The notes beneath the pieces are model-generated. The model searched no databases, was not told the origin of the DNA, and saw only the letters and a list, made by a program, of their open reading frames with translations. Both the position numbers and the translations under genes were made by a program. Shown one piece after another: positions 42,872-52,800 of a stretch of DNA of 64,000 bases (position 1 is its first letter; every line of letters starts with the position of its first letter). Origin of the DNA: Streptomyces sp. A2-16 (lineage in GTDB: Bacteria; Actinomycetota; Actinomycetes; Streptomycetales; Streptomycetaceae); NCBI RefSeq assembly GCF_018128905.1, contig NZ_CP063808.1:1116001-1180000 (forward strand). Direction: 5' to 3'.

Positions 42872-43857
42872 CACGCGGCCGCCTTCGCAGTGGTGACCCG
42901 CCGCCGCAGCCGCCGCAGCTTGGCGGAACGGCGCAGGTCCATGGTGTCGAGCACGTCACCGAGCATGTCCTGCGGCATCCGCTTGACGGCCGCCGCGCTC
43001 ATCGCCCGCAGCTGCCGGGCCACGGACGGCTCCCACTTGGACTCGTCGGAGAGATGGTGGGCGATGATCGCGCAGTAGGTGCGCACCGCCTTCGGCAGGA
43101 GCAGATCGGCGTCCCGGTCCGCGGCCGTCTCCTCGATGACCTGGTCGAAGGCGCGGATGAAGTCGAGCTGGCGGGCGTCGCCGATCTGGGTGAGGGAGGA
43201 GGCCACCCCGCGCCGGTAGAACACGCCCAGCAGGCTCACCACGGCGAACGACTCGGCCTCGCGGTGCAGCTTCCAGATCCACGGCCGGTCCTCGGCCGTG
43301 CGCAGCCCGTGGGTGAAGTGCAGCAGCCCCTTGTCGAGCAGCCGGCGGTGGTAGGCGCCGGCCCAGGCGTACGCGTAGTCCACGGAGGTCGAGCGGTCGG
43401 CGGGCAGGATCGCGTCCCGGGGGTTCATCACCTCGTTCCGCCGCCCGATCGGGACCCGGTGCACGGTGCGGGCGCGCGCGACCGTCTGCACATGGTCGGT
43501 GCGGACGAAGTCGCAGCCCAACTCCTCGATGGAGGAGACCAGTTCGGTGAGGTATCCCGGGGCGAGCCAGTCGTCGCCGTCCAGGAACGTCAGGTACTCG
43601 CCGCGCGCCGCGTCCAGGCCGGTGTTGCGCGCGGTGGCGAGCCCTCCGTTCGTCTCGTGGTGGATGACCTGCACCTGGGCGACGTCCGAGAGCTCCTCGG
43701 CCGCACGGTCGAGAATGACCGGCGTTTCGTCCTTGGATTTGTCGTTCACCAGCACGAACTCGAAGTCCCGTCGGGCATTCAGACGAAGACTTCGGAGGGT
43801 GTCCGGGGCGTATTGCTGCACGTTGTAGAACGGCACGATGACGGAGAGCTTAGGCAC
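42871..43857 (-). CDS. family 2 glycosyltransferase (GT-A fold)
   Basis: This 328-residue enzyme has KLSVIVPFYNVQQYAPDTL at the N-terminus, an LVNDKSKDET motif, ATARNTGLDAARGEYLTFLD and the DGDDW metal site near residue 89. GTG 43857 is chosen because codons upstream (toward ATG 43941) lose third-position GC bias. It lies 7 nt after a -10-like TAGCGT without a ribosome-binding site, so it is probably translated from a leaderless mRNA. It is divergent from the DUF6716 gene, which has the same arrangement. Confidence 0.85.
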   Translation of the reverse strand: MPKLSVIVPFYNVQQYAPDTLRSLRLNARRDFEFVLVNDKSKDETPVILDRAAEELSDVAQVQVIHHETNGGLATARNTGLDAARGEYLTFLDGDDWLAPGYLTELVSSIEELGCDFVRTDHVQTVARARTVHRVPIGRRNEVMNPRDAILPADRSTSVDYAYAWAGAYHRRLLDKGLLHFTHGLRTAEDRPWIWKLHREAESFAVVSLLGVFYRRGVASSLTQIGDARQLDFIRAFDQVIEETAADRDADLLLPKAVRTYCAIIAHHLSDESKWEPSVARQLRAMSAAAVKRMPQDMLGDVLDTMDLRRSAKLRRLRRRVTTAKAAA

Positions 43858-43864
43858 CCGGGAA

Positions 43865-43870
43865 ACGCTA
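43865..43870 (-). promoter_or_regulatory. -10 element TAGCGT, leaderless start of GT2 gene
   Basis: TAGCGT is followed by 7 nt and then GTG at 43857. The spacing puts the transcription start at or near the start codon. Confidence 0.5.
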
Positions 43871-44042
43871 GGAGGCGGTCCGGCAGCAGAACTTTCGGGA
43901 AAAGAGACTGCGGGTGAACTCGGTGTGACGGATCGGTGCATCCCGTGTACTTCCCGGATCCCGGCGGGCCAGTTCGGCTCTCGGTGGGCTGTTGTTAACT
44001 TTTCGTTGATTCGCGGTTGGGCCGCACCTAGAAATTGCTTCC

Positions 44043-44048
44043 TAGCGT
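44043..44048 (+). promoter_or_regulatory. -10 element TAGCGT, leaderless start of DUF6716 gene
   Basis: TAGCGT is followed by 7 nt and then GTG at 44056. It mirrors the divergent GT2 promoter (CCTAGCGT context in both). Confidence 0.5.
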
Positions 44049-44055
44049 CTTCGTC

Positions 44056-45399
44056 GTGCCGCCAAGTACAACGAAGTCCCTTCGAATCGCCGTCCTCGCG
44101 GATTCCGACACCCGCTGGAAATGGGGTGCGCTGACCGCCGACCGCATAGCCCCGGGTCCGTCCATGGAAGCCGGACCCCGAGGCGGGGCGCAAGTCGGCC
44201 TCGCGCTGGACGGATACCTGCTGCGCGGCCGGGCCACCCCCACCGCACGCCAGCTCGAAGAGGTCGGCGTGCGCGCGGACTCCCTGCGGGAGGTCACCGC
44301 GGTCGAGTTCCTGCGCGCCATGGCCGAGACGTCGTACGACATCGTCGTCCTGGCCCTGGTCGGAGGCGGTGTCCAGGCCATGCTGCACGGTCTGGCGCGG
44401 ATCTGGGACGGCCTGGAGAAGCGGCCCGTCGTCGTCACCGGCTATGTCGGAGTCGTCTACGAGAAGCTCGCCGACGGCCTGCTCCTGCGGCACGGAGCCG
44501 ACCTGGTCCTCGCCAACTCCCGCCAGGACGCCGAGCGTTTCCGCGCGGTGTACGAGGGAGTCGGCGCCGACGCCTCCGCGGTGACCGAGGTGGCGCTGCC
44601 GTTCCTCGGCGGTGCGCCCTACGAAGGCGAACACGACCCGTACACCGTGGTGTTCGCCGTCCAGCCCTCCGTGCCGGACAACCGCAGGGACCGCACCTAC
44701 CTGCTGGAGCGGCTCGTGCGGCACGCCCGGCTGCACCCCGAGCGCGAGGTGCTGCTCAAGCTGCGCTCCAGGCCCGGCGAACACACCACGCACATCGAGG
44801 AGCTGCCGTACCAGAAGCTGATCCAGCGGCTCGCTCCGCCGGCCAACTTCCGTCTGGTGTACGGCAACATGGGCGAGGTTCTCGACCGGACCGACCTGCT
44901 GGTCACCATCAGCTCCACCGCCGCCCTGGAGTCCCTGCACCGCCGCATCCCGACGGTGATCCTCAGCGACCTGGGCATCCGCGAGGTCCTCGGCAACCAC
45001 CACTTCGTGGGCTCCGGCTGCCTCGCCTCCTGGGACCAGCTGGACGCCGGCCATCTGCCGGTGCCCGACGAGGAGTGGGTGGCCCGGCAGGGCGTCGTGG
45101 CGGACGGCACGTACGCGACCGCCTTCGACGCGGCCCGCGAGCGCATCACCAAGCTGCTGGCCACGCCCGAACGCCCCCCGCTGACCCCGTACTACACACC
45201 CGTCACCGCCCCCGGATACCTCCCCGGCATCCTCGCCCGCCACCACCTCGGCCCCGACGGCACCCCGCTGCCCGGCGCCCCCGCCGCCGACAAGGAGCCC
45301 GGCCCGGTACGGCAGATCGTCCGCCGCGCGGCCCGCGGCGCCTACCGGCACGGCGTGCAGCGGGTGGCTCCGGTGATCCGGCGGATGGGGGAGCTGTGA
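44056..45399 (+). CDS. DUF6716 putative glycosyltransferase
   Basis: This 447-residue protein has a GT-B-like layout: an N-terminal half starting SLRIAVLADSDTRWKWGAL with KRPVVVTGYVGVVYEKLADG, and a C-terminal half with YTVVFAVQPSVPDNRRDR, LKLRSRPGEHTTHIEELPYQ and LLVTISSTAALESLHRRIPT. DUF6716 proteins occur beside neuA/neuB homologues in Streptomyces. It is probably a sialic-acid or related sugar transferase. The stop overlaps GTG 45396, an alternative start of the next gene. Confidence 0.75.
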   Translation: MPPSTTKSLRIAVLADSDTRWKWGALTADRIAPGPSMEAGPRGGAQVGLALDGYLLRGRATPTARQLEEVGVRADSLREVTAVEFLRAMAETSYDIVVLALVGGGVQAMLHGLARIWDGLEKRPVVVTGYVGVVYEKLADGLLLRHGADLVLANSRQDAERFRAVYEGVGADASAVTEVALPFLGGAPYEGEHDPYTVVFAVQPSVPDNRRDRTYLLERLVRHARLHPEREVLLKLRSRPGEHTTHIEELPYQKLIQRLAPPANFRLVYGNMGEVLDRTDLLVTISSTAALESLHRRIPTVILSDLGIREVLGNHHFVGSGCLASWDQLDAGHLPVPDEEWVARQGVVADGTYATAFDAARERITKLLATPERPPLTPYYTPVTAPGYLPGILARHHLGPDGTPLPGAPAADKEPGPVRQIVRRAARGAYRHGVQRVAPVIRRMGEL

Positions 45400-45434
45400 C
45401 GTCTTTCCCCTCGCTATCCAAGGAAGTGGACCTC

Positions 45435-46700
45435 ATGTCCGACCCGCAAGCGGGCCACGGCCCTTCGGTGCGCCGCGTGCTCGCGGTGATCCCCGCGCGC
45501 GGCGGCTCCAAGGGCGTGCCCGCGAAGAACCTCGCCCCGGTCGGCGGTGTGCCGCTGGTCGCCCGTGCCGTACGCGAGTGCCGGGCCTCCCGTCTGGTGA
45601 CCGACGTGGTCGTCTCCACCGACGACCAGGCCATCGCCGCGGCGGCCCGCTCCGCCGGCGCCGAGGTCGTGCTGCGGCCCGCCGCCATCGCTGGCGACAC
45701 CGCCACCTCCGAGGCCGCCGTCCTGCACGCCATGGACACCCACGAGGCGCTCCACGGGGCCCCGGTCGACGTGGTGCTCCTCGTGCAGTGCACCAGCCCG
45801 TTCATCATCCGCGAGGACGTGGACGCGGTCGTCGGCGCGCTCGTCGACAACGGCGCGGACTCCGCGATGACCGTCGCCCCCTTCCACGGCTTCGTGTGGC
45901 GCGACGCCGACGACGAGGCCCGCGCGGGCACCGTCGAGGAGGCCGACGCGGCCGTCGGCGGCGGCTACGGCGTCAACCACGACAAGTCCTTCCGGCCGCG
46001 CCGCCAGGACCGCCCCCAGGACTTCCTGGAGACCGGCGCCGTCTACGGCATGGACGCGCCCGGCTTCCGCAAGCACCAGCACCGCTTCTTCGGCCGCACC
46101 GAACTCGTGCGCACCGACCCCGCGCGCGTGCTGGAGATCGACGACCACCACGAGCTGGCCCGCGCCCGCGCGCTGGCCCCCCTCTTCGACGCGGACCGCC
46201 CCGGTTCGCTGCCTTCCTTCGAGGACGTGGACGCGGTCGTCCTGGACTTCGACGGCACCCAGACCGACGACCGGGTGCTGATCGACGCCGATGGAAAGGA
46301 GTTCGTCTCCGTGCACCGCGGAGACGGGCTCGGCATCGCCGCCCTGCGCAATGCGGGCCTGAGGATGCTGATCCTCTCCACGGAGCAGAACCCGGTCGTC
46401 GCCGCCCGCGCACGGAAGCTGAAGATCCCCGTGCTGCACGGCATCGACCGGAAGGACCTCGCGCTGAAGCAGTGGTGCGAGGAGCAGGGCATCGCGCCCG
46501 AGCGCGTGCTCTACGTCGGCAACGACGTCAACGACCTCCCGTGCTTCGCCCTCGCGGGCTGGCCCGTGGCGGTCGCGAGCGCCCACGACGTGGTACGCGG
46601 CGCCGCCCGTGCGGTCACCACCCTCCCCGGTGGCGACGGCGCGATCCGAGAGATCGCCAGCTGGATCCTCGGCCCCTCTCTCGACTCCCTCGACAAGTAA
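45435..46700 (+). CDS. neuA: N-acylneuraminate cytidylyltransferase fused to HAD (KdsC-like) phosphatase
   Basis: This 421-residue fusion has an N-terminal CMP-sialic acid synthetase domain (about 12-240; VLAVIPARGGSKGVPAKNLA, VVVSTDDQAIAAAARSAGAE, LLVQCTSPFI) and a C-terminal HAD phosphatase domain (about 255-410; VDAVVLDFDGTQTDDRVLID, YVGNDVNDLPCFALAGWPVA). The first activates the sugar with CTP; the second resembles KdsC/Neu5Ac-9-phosphatase. ATG 45435 is preferred; GTG 45396 is possible. The next gene supplies the sialic-acid synthase. Confidence 0.9.
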   Translation: MSDPQAGHGPSVRRVLAVIPARGGSKGVPAKNLAPVGGVPLVARAVRECRASRLVTDVVVSTDDQAIAAAARSAGAEVVLRPAAIAGDTATSEAAVLHAMDTHEALHGAPVDVVLLVQCTSPFIIREDVDAVVGALVDNGADSAMTVAPFHGFVWRDADDEARAGTVEEADAAVGGGYGVNHDKSFRPRRQDRPQDFLETGAVYGMDAPGFRKHQHRFFGRTELVRTDPARVLEIDDHHELARARALAPLFDADRPGSLPSFEDVDAVVLDFDGTQTDDRVLIDADGKEFVSVHRGDGLGIAALRNAGLRMLILSTEQNPVVAARARKLKIPVLHGIDRKDLALKQWCEEQGIAPERVLYVGNDVNDLPCFALAGWPVAVASAHDVVRGAARAVTTLPGGDGAIREIASWILGPSLDSLDK

Positions 46701-46715
46701 GGACACCTCCCCGCC

Positions 46716-47654
46716 ATGAGCAACTCCCGTCTGCGCACCTTCGGCACCGAGCGCATCGCCGGTCCGGGCCAGCCCGTCTACATCTGCGGCGAGATCGGCA
46801 TCAACCACAACGGCGAGCTGGAGAACGCGTTCAAGCTCATCGACGTGGCCGCCGAGGCCGGCTGCGACGCCGTGAAGTTCCAGAAGCGCACCCCCGAGAT
46901 CTGCACCCCGCGCGACCAGTGGGACATCGAGCGCGACACCCCCTGGGGCCGGATGACCTACATCGACTACCGCCACCGTGTGGAGTTCGGCGAGGACGAG
47001 TACCGCCAGATCGACGAGTACTGCAAGGAGAAGGGGATCGCCTGGTTCGCCTCCCCGTGGGACACCGAGGCCGTCGCCTTCCTGGAGAAGTTCGACGTCC
47101 CCGCCCACAAGGTCGCCTCCGCCTCCCTCACGGACGACGAGCTGCTGCGCGCCCTGCGCGCCACCGGCCGCACGATCATCCTGTCCTCGGGCATGTCCAC
47201 CCCGAAGCAGATCCGTCACGCGGTCGAGGTCCTCGGCTCGGACAACATCCTGCTCTGCCACGCCACGTCGACCTACCCGGCCAAGGCCGAGGAGCTCAAC
47301 CTGCGCGTGATCAACACCCTGCAGGAGGAGTACCCGAACGTCCCGATCGGCTACTCCGGCCACGAGACGGGCCTGCAGACCACCCTCGCCGCGGTCGCCC
47401 TCGGCGCCACCTTCGTCGAGCGCCACATCACCCTGGACCGCGCGATGTGGGGCTCCGACCAGGCCGCGTCGGTCGAGCCGCAGGGCCTGCAGCGCCTGGT
47501 CCGCGACATCCGCACCATCGAGGCCTCCCTCGGCGACGGCGTCAAGAAGGTCTACGACTCCGAGCTCGGCCCCATGAAGAAGCTGCGCCGCGTCCCGGGC
47601 GTCGTCGCCGAGGCGGAGATCGCCGCGGCCGCGGGCGAGCCGGTCTCGGTCTGA
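46716..47654 (+). CDS. neuB: N-acetylneuraminate synthase (NeuB-like, without SAF domain)
   Basis: This 312-residue protein has the NeuB barrel: YICGEIGINHNGELENAFKL, CDAVKFQKRTPEI, ASPWDTEAVAFLEKFDVPA, LSSGMSTPKQI, LCHATSTYP, IGYSGHETGLQTTLAAVALG and ERHITLDRAMWGSDQAASVE. It condenses a hexosamine with phosphoenolpyruvate. It ends soon after the barrel and lacks the C-terminal SAF/antifreeze-like domain of about 60 residues usual in NeuB, which in well-studied enzymes helps close the active site. It lies 16 bp after neuA. Confidence 0.88.
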   Translation: MSNSRLRTFGTERIAGPGQPVYICGEIGINHNGELENAFKLIDVAAEAGCDAVKFQKRTPEICTPRDQWDIERDTPWGRMTYIDYRHRVEFGEDEYRQIDEYCKEKGIAWFASPWDTEAVAFLEKFDVPAHKVASASLTDDELLRALRATGRTIILSSGMSTPKQIRHAVEVLGSDNILLCHATSTYPAKAEELNLRVINTLQEEYPNVPIGYSGHETGLQTTLAAVALGATFVERHITLDRAMWGSDQAASVEPQGLQRLVRDIRTIEASLGDGVKKVYDSELGPMKKLRRVPGVVAEAEIAAAAGEPVSV

Positions 47655-47665
47655 TCCACCAGGTA

Positions 47666-47700
47666 CCGGGTCCTCAGACGTCGTCCGTCTGAGGACCCGG
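47666..47700 (+). terminator. hairpin after neuB
   Basis: CCGGGTCCTCAGACG (47666-47680) pairs perfectly with 47686-47700 around a 5-nt loop, just after the neuB stop. Confidence 0.8.
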
Positions 47701-47758
47701 CGCGTCTTCCGCTTACGCGCCCCTCATGAGCGCCCTACGACGGGACGGTCGTACGTCG

Positions 47759-48832
47759 ATGAGCCCCCGCGCCGGGAACACCGGCCCCCACACTCTCGCG
47801 TTCGTCGAGAGCCCGGTCCAGCTGCTCAACGTGCTGGAGTGGGCGCACGGCCACGCGCCCGGCGCGGAGCTCACCCTCGTCGTGCTGTCCCCGACCGACC
47901 CCATGACCCGCGGCCAGCTGCGCCGGATGGCGGAACTCGCCCGCGAGGAGGGCCACGAGGTCCGCTGGGAGGAGGCGAGGGGCGGCCCCGCGGCCCCCTT
48001 CCAGACCATCGGGGGCTTGGCCGGGATGCTCCGCAGGGCGGACCGCATCGTCCTGGGCGACCCCTTCTCGCGCTACGTGCAGTTGCTGCTGACGATCACG
48101 CGCGCCCCCGACCTGGTCGTCGTCGACGACGGCACGGCCACGATGGAGTTCGTCGCCCAACTGGCCCGCGGTGAGCGCCTCGTGCGCTGGCACCGCAAGG
48201 GCGGCCGCCCGAGCCCGCGCGACCTCGCCTTCGCCCCGATCTCGGCGGCGGCCCGCAAGCGCCTGACGCCGGGGGAGGGCCGGGGAGTCGAGATCTTCTC
48301 CTCGATGCCGATGGCGGAGACACCGGCAGGGGTGACGGTCTCGTCGAACACCTTCGCCTGGACCCGCTCCCGCTTCGGCCCGCCGCGCATCACCAAGGGC
48401 GCGGACATGGTGGGCACTTCGCTCGTCGAGACGGGTGTGGTGGACGCCGACCGCTACCTGGAGGCCGTGACCGGCCTGGCCAAGACCCATGGCGCGACCC
48501 GCTACTTCGCCCACCGCCGCGAGGCGACGGAGAAGCTCCACCGGCTGGCCGTGGAGACGGGGCTGGAGATCGTCCGCCCGGACCTCCCCCTGGAACTGAT
48601 CGCCCGCCGGGGTCCGATCGGCCGCACGATCCTGAGCTTCCCCTCGACGGTGGTCCACACGCTCCCGCTGGCCCTGGCCGGCACGGAGGTCCGTGTCGCC
48701 GTCTGCGACATCGACCCGGACTGGCTGACGGAGACGGCCTCGCCTCGGGCCCAGGGATTCCTGTCGGGGGTCACGGGGACGGCACGGGACGTGCACCGGC
48801 TGTCGGCGGTGACGGCGGTACCGGTTGTCTGA
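47759..48832 (+). CDS. sialyltransferase-like glycosyltransferase (GT52-like)
   Basis: This 357-residue protein has HTLAFVESPVQLLNVLEWAH at the N-terminus, RIVLGDPFSRYVQLLLTI, LVVVDDGTATMEFVAQLA (about residue 118) and C-terminal FPSTVVHTLPLALAGTEVRV. This order (LQ..N, GDPFSR, DDGT) resembles GT52/lipooligosaccharide sialyltransferases. It is placed after the neuB terminator but is probably part of the same pathway. ATG 47759 is preferred to ATG 47726 because the first eleven codons of the longer form have poor third-position GC. Confidence 0.65.
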   Translation: MSPRAGNTGPHTLAFVESPVQLLNVLEWAHGHAPGAELTLVVLSPTDPMTRGQLRRMAELAREEGHEVRWEEARGGPAAPFQTIGGLAGMLRRADRIVLGDPFSRYVQLLLTITRAPDLVVVDDGTATMEFVAQLARGERLVRWHRKGGRPSPRDLAFAPISAAARKRLTPGEGRGVEIFSSMPMAETPAGVTVSSNTFAWTRSRFGPPRITKGADMVGTSLVETGVVDADRYLEAVTGLAKTHGATRYFAHRREATEKLHRLAVETGLEIVRPDLPLELIARRGPIGRTILSFPSTVVHTLPLALAGTEVRVAVCDIDPDWLTETASPRAQGFLSGVTGTARDVHRLSAVTAVPVV

Positions 48833-48920
48833 AACCCCGAGGGCGACTCTCAACTGAATCGTCTAGCATCATCGTTCACTTGTGCGACGTTCGATGAGGT
48901 CTACGACGGGGGCGGCTGGC

Positions 48921-49286
48921 GTGAGTGCCGAGGCGTTGCGGGAACGACGGGCGGAGATCGGCGAGTTCCGGCGCGGGGAGGTCCTGGTGCCGGTGGTCGA
49001 CGGCTCGCTGCTGTCGGCGGAGGCGGGCGGCGTTCGCTGGCTGTTTGCGTTCACGGATGTCCCTGCGCTGGAACGGTTCGCCGAGGCGCGGGGCGAGGCC
49101 GTGCCCGACTGGGTGCCGGTGTACGGGGCGCGACTGCTGGACCAGGTGATTCCGAGGGTGGACGGCCCGGCGGGGATCGCGGTGGACGCGGGCAGCCCGA
49201 CGGGCTTCGTGCTCCCCCCGGTGACGGGGATCGTGCCGGACGCGGTCGCCGTGGACGCCTCTCCGGAAGGAGCTGGGGCGGCGTGA
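48921..49286 (+). CDS. SseB-like protein of polymorphic-toxin operon
   Basis: This 121-residue protein (SAEALRERRAEIGEFRRGEV, LLSAEAGGVRWLFAFTDVPA, GIAVDAGSPTGFVLPPVTGI) matches the SseB N-terminal-like family common before WXG100 and RHS toxin genes in Streptomyces. GTG 48921 is chosen because homologous proteins start near this SxEAL segment; GTG 48882 is an alternative. The stop overlaps the next start (GTGA). Its role in export or regulation of the toxin is not known. Confidence 0.7.
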   Translation: MSAEALRERRAEIGEFRRGEVLVPVVDGSLLSAEAGGVRWLFAFTDVPALERFAEARGEAVPDWVPVYGARLLDQVIPRVDGPAGIAVDAGSPTGFVLPPVTGIVPDAVAVDASPEGAGAA

Positions 49287-49882
49287 GCGACGGCTACCAG
49301 GTCGATCCGGAGGCGATGGAACGGATCACCCGCGGCATCGACCAGGCGATGGCGGAGCTGAAGGAGTTCGGCTTCGACATCGAGGCGAACCTGGGCCGCG
49401 GCTTCGACGACCTCGCCATGACCGGCCTGGAGGTCGGCGACGACGCCCTCCAGCAGGTCTTCGCCGACTTCTGCGACCGCTGGGGCTGGGGCGTGCGCTC
49501 CCTGATGCAGGACGCGAACGAGTTCGCGGGCCGGCTGGGCCTGTCGGCGGGGATCTACCACGAGCAGGAGCAGTACGTCTCCGACACCCTGAAGACGGTG
49601 TGGACGGCCGGCACGGGCAACCCGTACCTCTCCCCGGACGAGGTGAAGGAACGTTCCTGGTCGGAGACGCTGAAGGACAACCCGGTCAGCCAGGTGGCGA
49701 ACGCCGACTACAGCGCGGAGTCCTTCACGTCGGGCCAGGACGAGGTGAAGGCGGCCTGGTCGCAGGCGGCGGAGGACGTGGAGACGTCGACGGTGACGCC
49801 GGACGCGCTCTTCGATCCGCGCACGGACTGGCAGTGGAGCGGGCCTCCTTCCGCGTCCTCGGACGGGGAGGGCGAGCGCTGA
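49283..49882 (+). CDS. WXG100-like/ESX-type helical partner protein
   Basis: This 199-residue protein has long helices in its first half (about 8-105; PEAMERITRGIDQAMAELKE, QVFADFCDRWGWGVRSLMQD) and a disordered acidic tail. Size and position before an RHS toxin with an N-terminal WRG motif suggest a T7SS/ESX secretion partner. Both its start and stop overlap the adjacent genes, so the three are translated together. Confidence 0.7.
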   Translation: MSDGYQVDPEAMERITRGIDQAMAELKEFGFDIEANLGRGFDDLAMTGLEVGDDALQQVFADFCDRWGWGVRSLMQDANEFAGRLGLSAGIYHEQEQYVSDTLKTVWTAGTGNPYLSPDEVKERSWSETLKDNPVSQVANADYSAESFTSGQDEVKAAWSQAAEDVETSTVTPDALFDPRTDWQWSGPPSASSDGEGER

Positions 49883-52800
49883 TGGGCTTCGGGGATTTCG
49901 TCGACGGCCTCGGCGACGGCTTGGAGAGCGCGGCCGACGGCCTGAACAAGGGTGTCGGCGAGGCGGTCGACTGGGGCACGGACAAGACGGCCGGCCTGCT
50001 GTCGGAGGTGGGCGCGGACGGGGCGGCCGAGAAGGTCCGCGACTTCGGCGAGAGCGTCAACAACCGCCTGGGCGGCACGGTCGCCGAACGCGCCCTGGGC
50101 GAGACCGAGGACCCGAGGGAACTGGTCCACGGCAGCGAACCGGCGCTCCGCGAACGCGCAGAGCACCTGCGGAAGTTCGCGGCCGCCTTCGAGAACGTCG
50201 GCCAGGGCATGCGCTCGCTGGACCCGGGCGAGTGGCGGGGCCAGGCAGCGGACGCGTTCCGCGCGAAGTTCGACGTACAGCCCAAGCAGTGGCTGACGGC
50301 GGCGGACGCGTGCACGTCGGCGGCGGCAGCGCTGGAGGCGTACGCGGACACGGTGCGCTGGGCGCAGGAGCAGGCGCGGGTGGCGATCGAGAAGTACCGG
50401 GCCGCGCAGGACGCCTCGCGACGGGCGGCGGACGCGTACAAGGCGAACGTGACGGCGTACAACCAGGCGGCCGACCGCTACAACGCGACGGCCGAGGCGG
50501 GCGGCGACCCGGGCGTCAAGCCGACGAAACCGGGCGACTTCGTCGACCCTGGCACGGCGGGGCGCGAGGAAGCGCAGGAGATCCTCTCCCGCGCCCGCCG
50601 CCAGCGCACGGACGTGGCGCAGGACGCCCGCCGCACGATGGCCGCCGCCCTGGAAACGGCCCCGCCGAAACCGGAGTTCACCGACCGCCTGGGCGCGGGC
50701 GCGGCGGACCTGTTCGTCGGCACCCAGCTCAACTCGGTCCACGTCCTGGGCGGCCTCCTGCGAGGCGGCACGGACGTCCTGAAACTCGCCCGCACGGTCA
50801 ACCCCCTGGACCCGTACAACCTCACCCACCCCGGTGAGTGGTCGAAGAACTCACAGCTGCTGCTGGCGGGCCTGGTGGGGACCGCGGCGCATCCGGAGCG
50901 GCTGCCGATGTCGCTGCTGGGGACGGGGTGGTCGAGTGACCCGGGGGACGCGGCCGGATATCTGCTCTCGAACCTGATCGGCGGGAGGGGCGCGGGGGGT
51001 GTGGGCCGAGCGGCGCTGAAGGACGCGCTGCGGGGGGCGGCCAAGGACGCGGCGACGGGAGCAGCGCGCGAGGGCACACGACGCGGCCTCACGGACGTCG
51101 CCCGGGAACTGAAGTGCAAGCTGTTCGGCAGCGACCCGATCGACATGGCCACCGGACGCATGTCCCTGCCCCAGACGGACGTGACGCTCCCCGCCCGGCT
51201 TCCGTTGGTGTTCTCCCGCCAGTTCGAGTCGTCGTACCGGTCGGGCCGCTGGTTCGGCCCGTGCTGGACGTCGACGGCCGACCAGCGCCTGGAGATCGAC
51301 GCCGAGGGAGTCGTCCTCGTCCGCGAGGACGGCTCGCTGCTGGCCTACCCCCACCCGGCGCCCGGCGTACCGGTGATGCCTCTCGCGGGCACTTCCTGGC
51401 CGTTGGCGGTGGACGCGTACGGCGACTACACCGTCACCGACCCGGAAACCGGCCGTCTCTGGGACTTCGCGGGCCCGGGCGGCGACGGCAACGGCATCGC
51501 CCTGCTCTCCCAGATCATCGACCGGTCGGGGCAGCAGTGGCTGACTTTCGAGTACGGCGACGAGGGCGCCCCCACGGGGATCGTGCACTCGGCCGGATAC
51601 GACCTGAGAATCACGACCGAGGCCGGCCGCATCACGGCCCTCCATTTGGCCGACGGCACCGAGCTAGTCCATTTCGGCTACGACGACCAGGGCCACCTGG
51701 CCACGGTGACGAACTCCTCCGGCCTGCCGACCCGCTTCACCAACGACCCGTCCGGCCGGATCACGGCATGGACGGACACGAACAACTCGTCGTACCACTA
51801 CGCCTACGACGACGAGGACCGCTGCGTCTCCCAGGGCGGCGAGGCGGGCCACCTGAGCTACACGTACACCTACGGCGACCCGGACCCGGCGACCGGCAAC
51901 CGGATCGTCACGGCGGTCGACTCCCTGGGCCACGACACGCGGTACGAGATCAACAGCGACGTACAGGTGACGGCGGTGACCACCCCGGACGGCGCCACGA
52001 CCCACACCACCCACGACCGCGCCCACCGCCCCCTCACGGTCACCGACCCACTGGGCCGCACGGTGAGCTACGCCTACGACGAGGCGGGTCGCACGGTCCT
52101 GGCGGTCCGCCCGGACGGCCGCTACAGCAGCGTCGCGTACAACGACCAGGGACTACCGGTCGCGGTGACCGGCGCGGACGGCAGCCATGTCGTGCAGCAC
52201 TTCGACGAGTTCGGCAACCGCACGGCGGTGACCGACGCGTCGGGGACGACGACCCGCTTCACATACGACGACCGGGGCCATCTGGAGTCCGTCACCAACG
52301 CCCTCGGGGACACCACACGGGTGCGCTGCGACGCGGCGGGCCTGCCCCTGGAGATCACCGACCCCCTGGGCGCGGTGACCCGCTACGAACGCGACGCCTT
52401 CGGCCGACCGGTGAGGATCACCGACCCCACGGGTGCGGTGACGGCCCTGGAATGGACGGTGGAGGGCCGCATGTCCCGCCGTAGGGCCGCAGACGGCTCG
52501 ACGGAGTCCTGGACGTACGACGGCGAAGGCAACTGCACCGCCCACACGGACGCGTCGGGCGCGGTCTCCCGCTACGAGTACACGCACTTCGACCTGCTGG
52601 CCGCCCGCACCGGCCCGGACGGCGTGCGCTACGAGTTCACCCACGACACGGAACTGCGCCTGACGAAGGTGGTGAACCCGCAGGGCCTGACGTGGAGTTA
52701 CGCATACGACCCGGCGGGCCGCCTGATCGCGGAGACGGACTTCGACGACCGCACCCTGACCTACGCGCACGACCCGGCAGGCCAACTGAGTGCCAGTACG

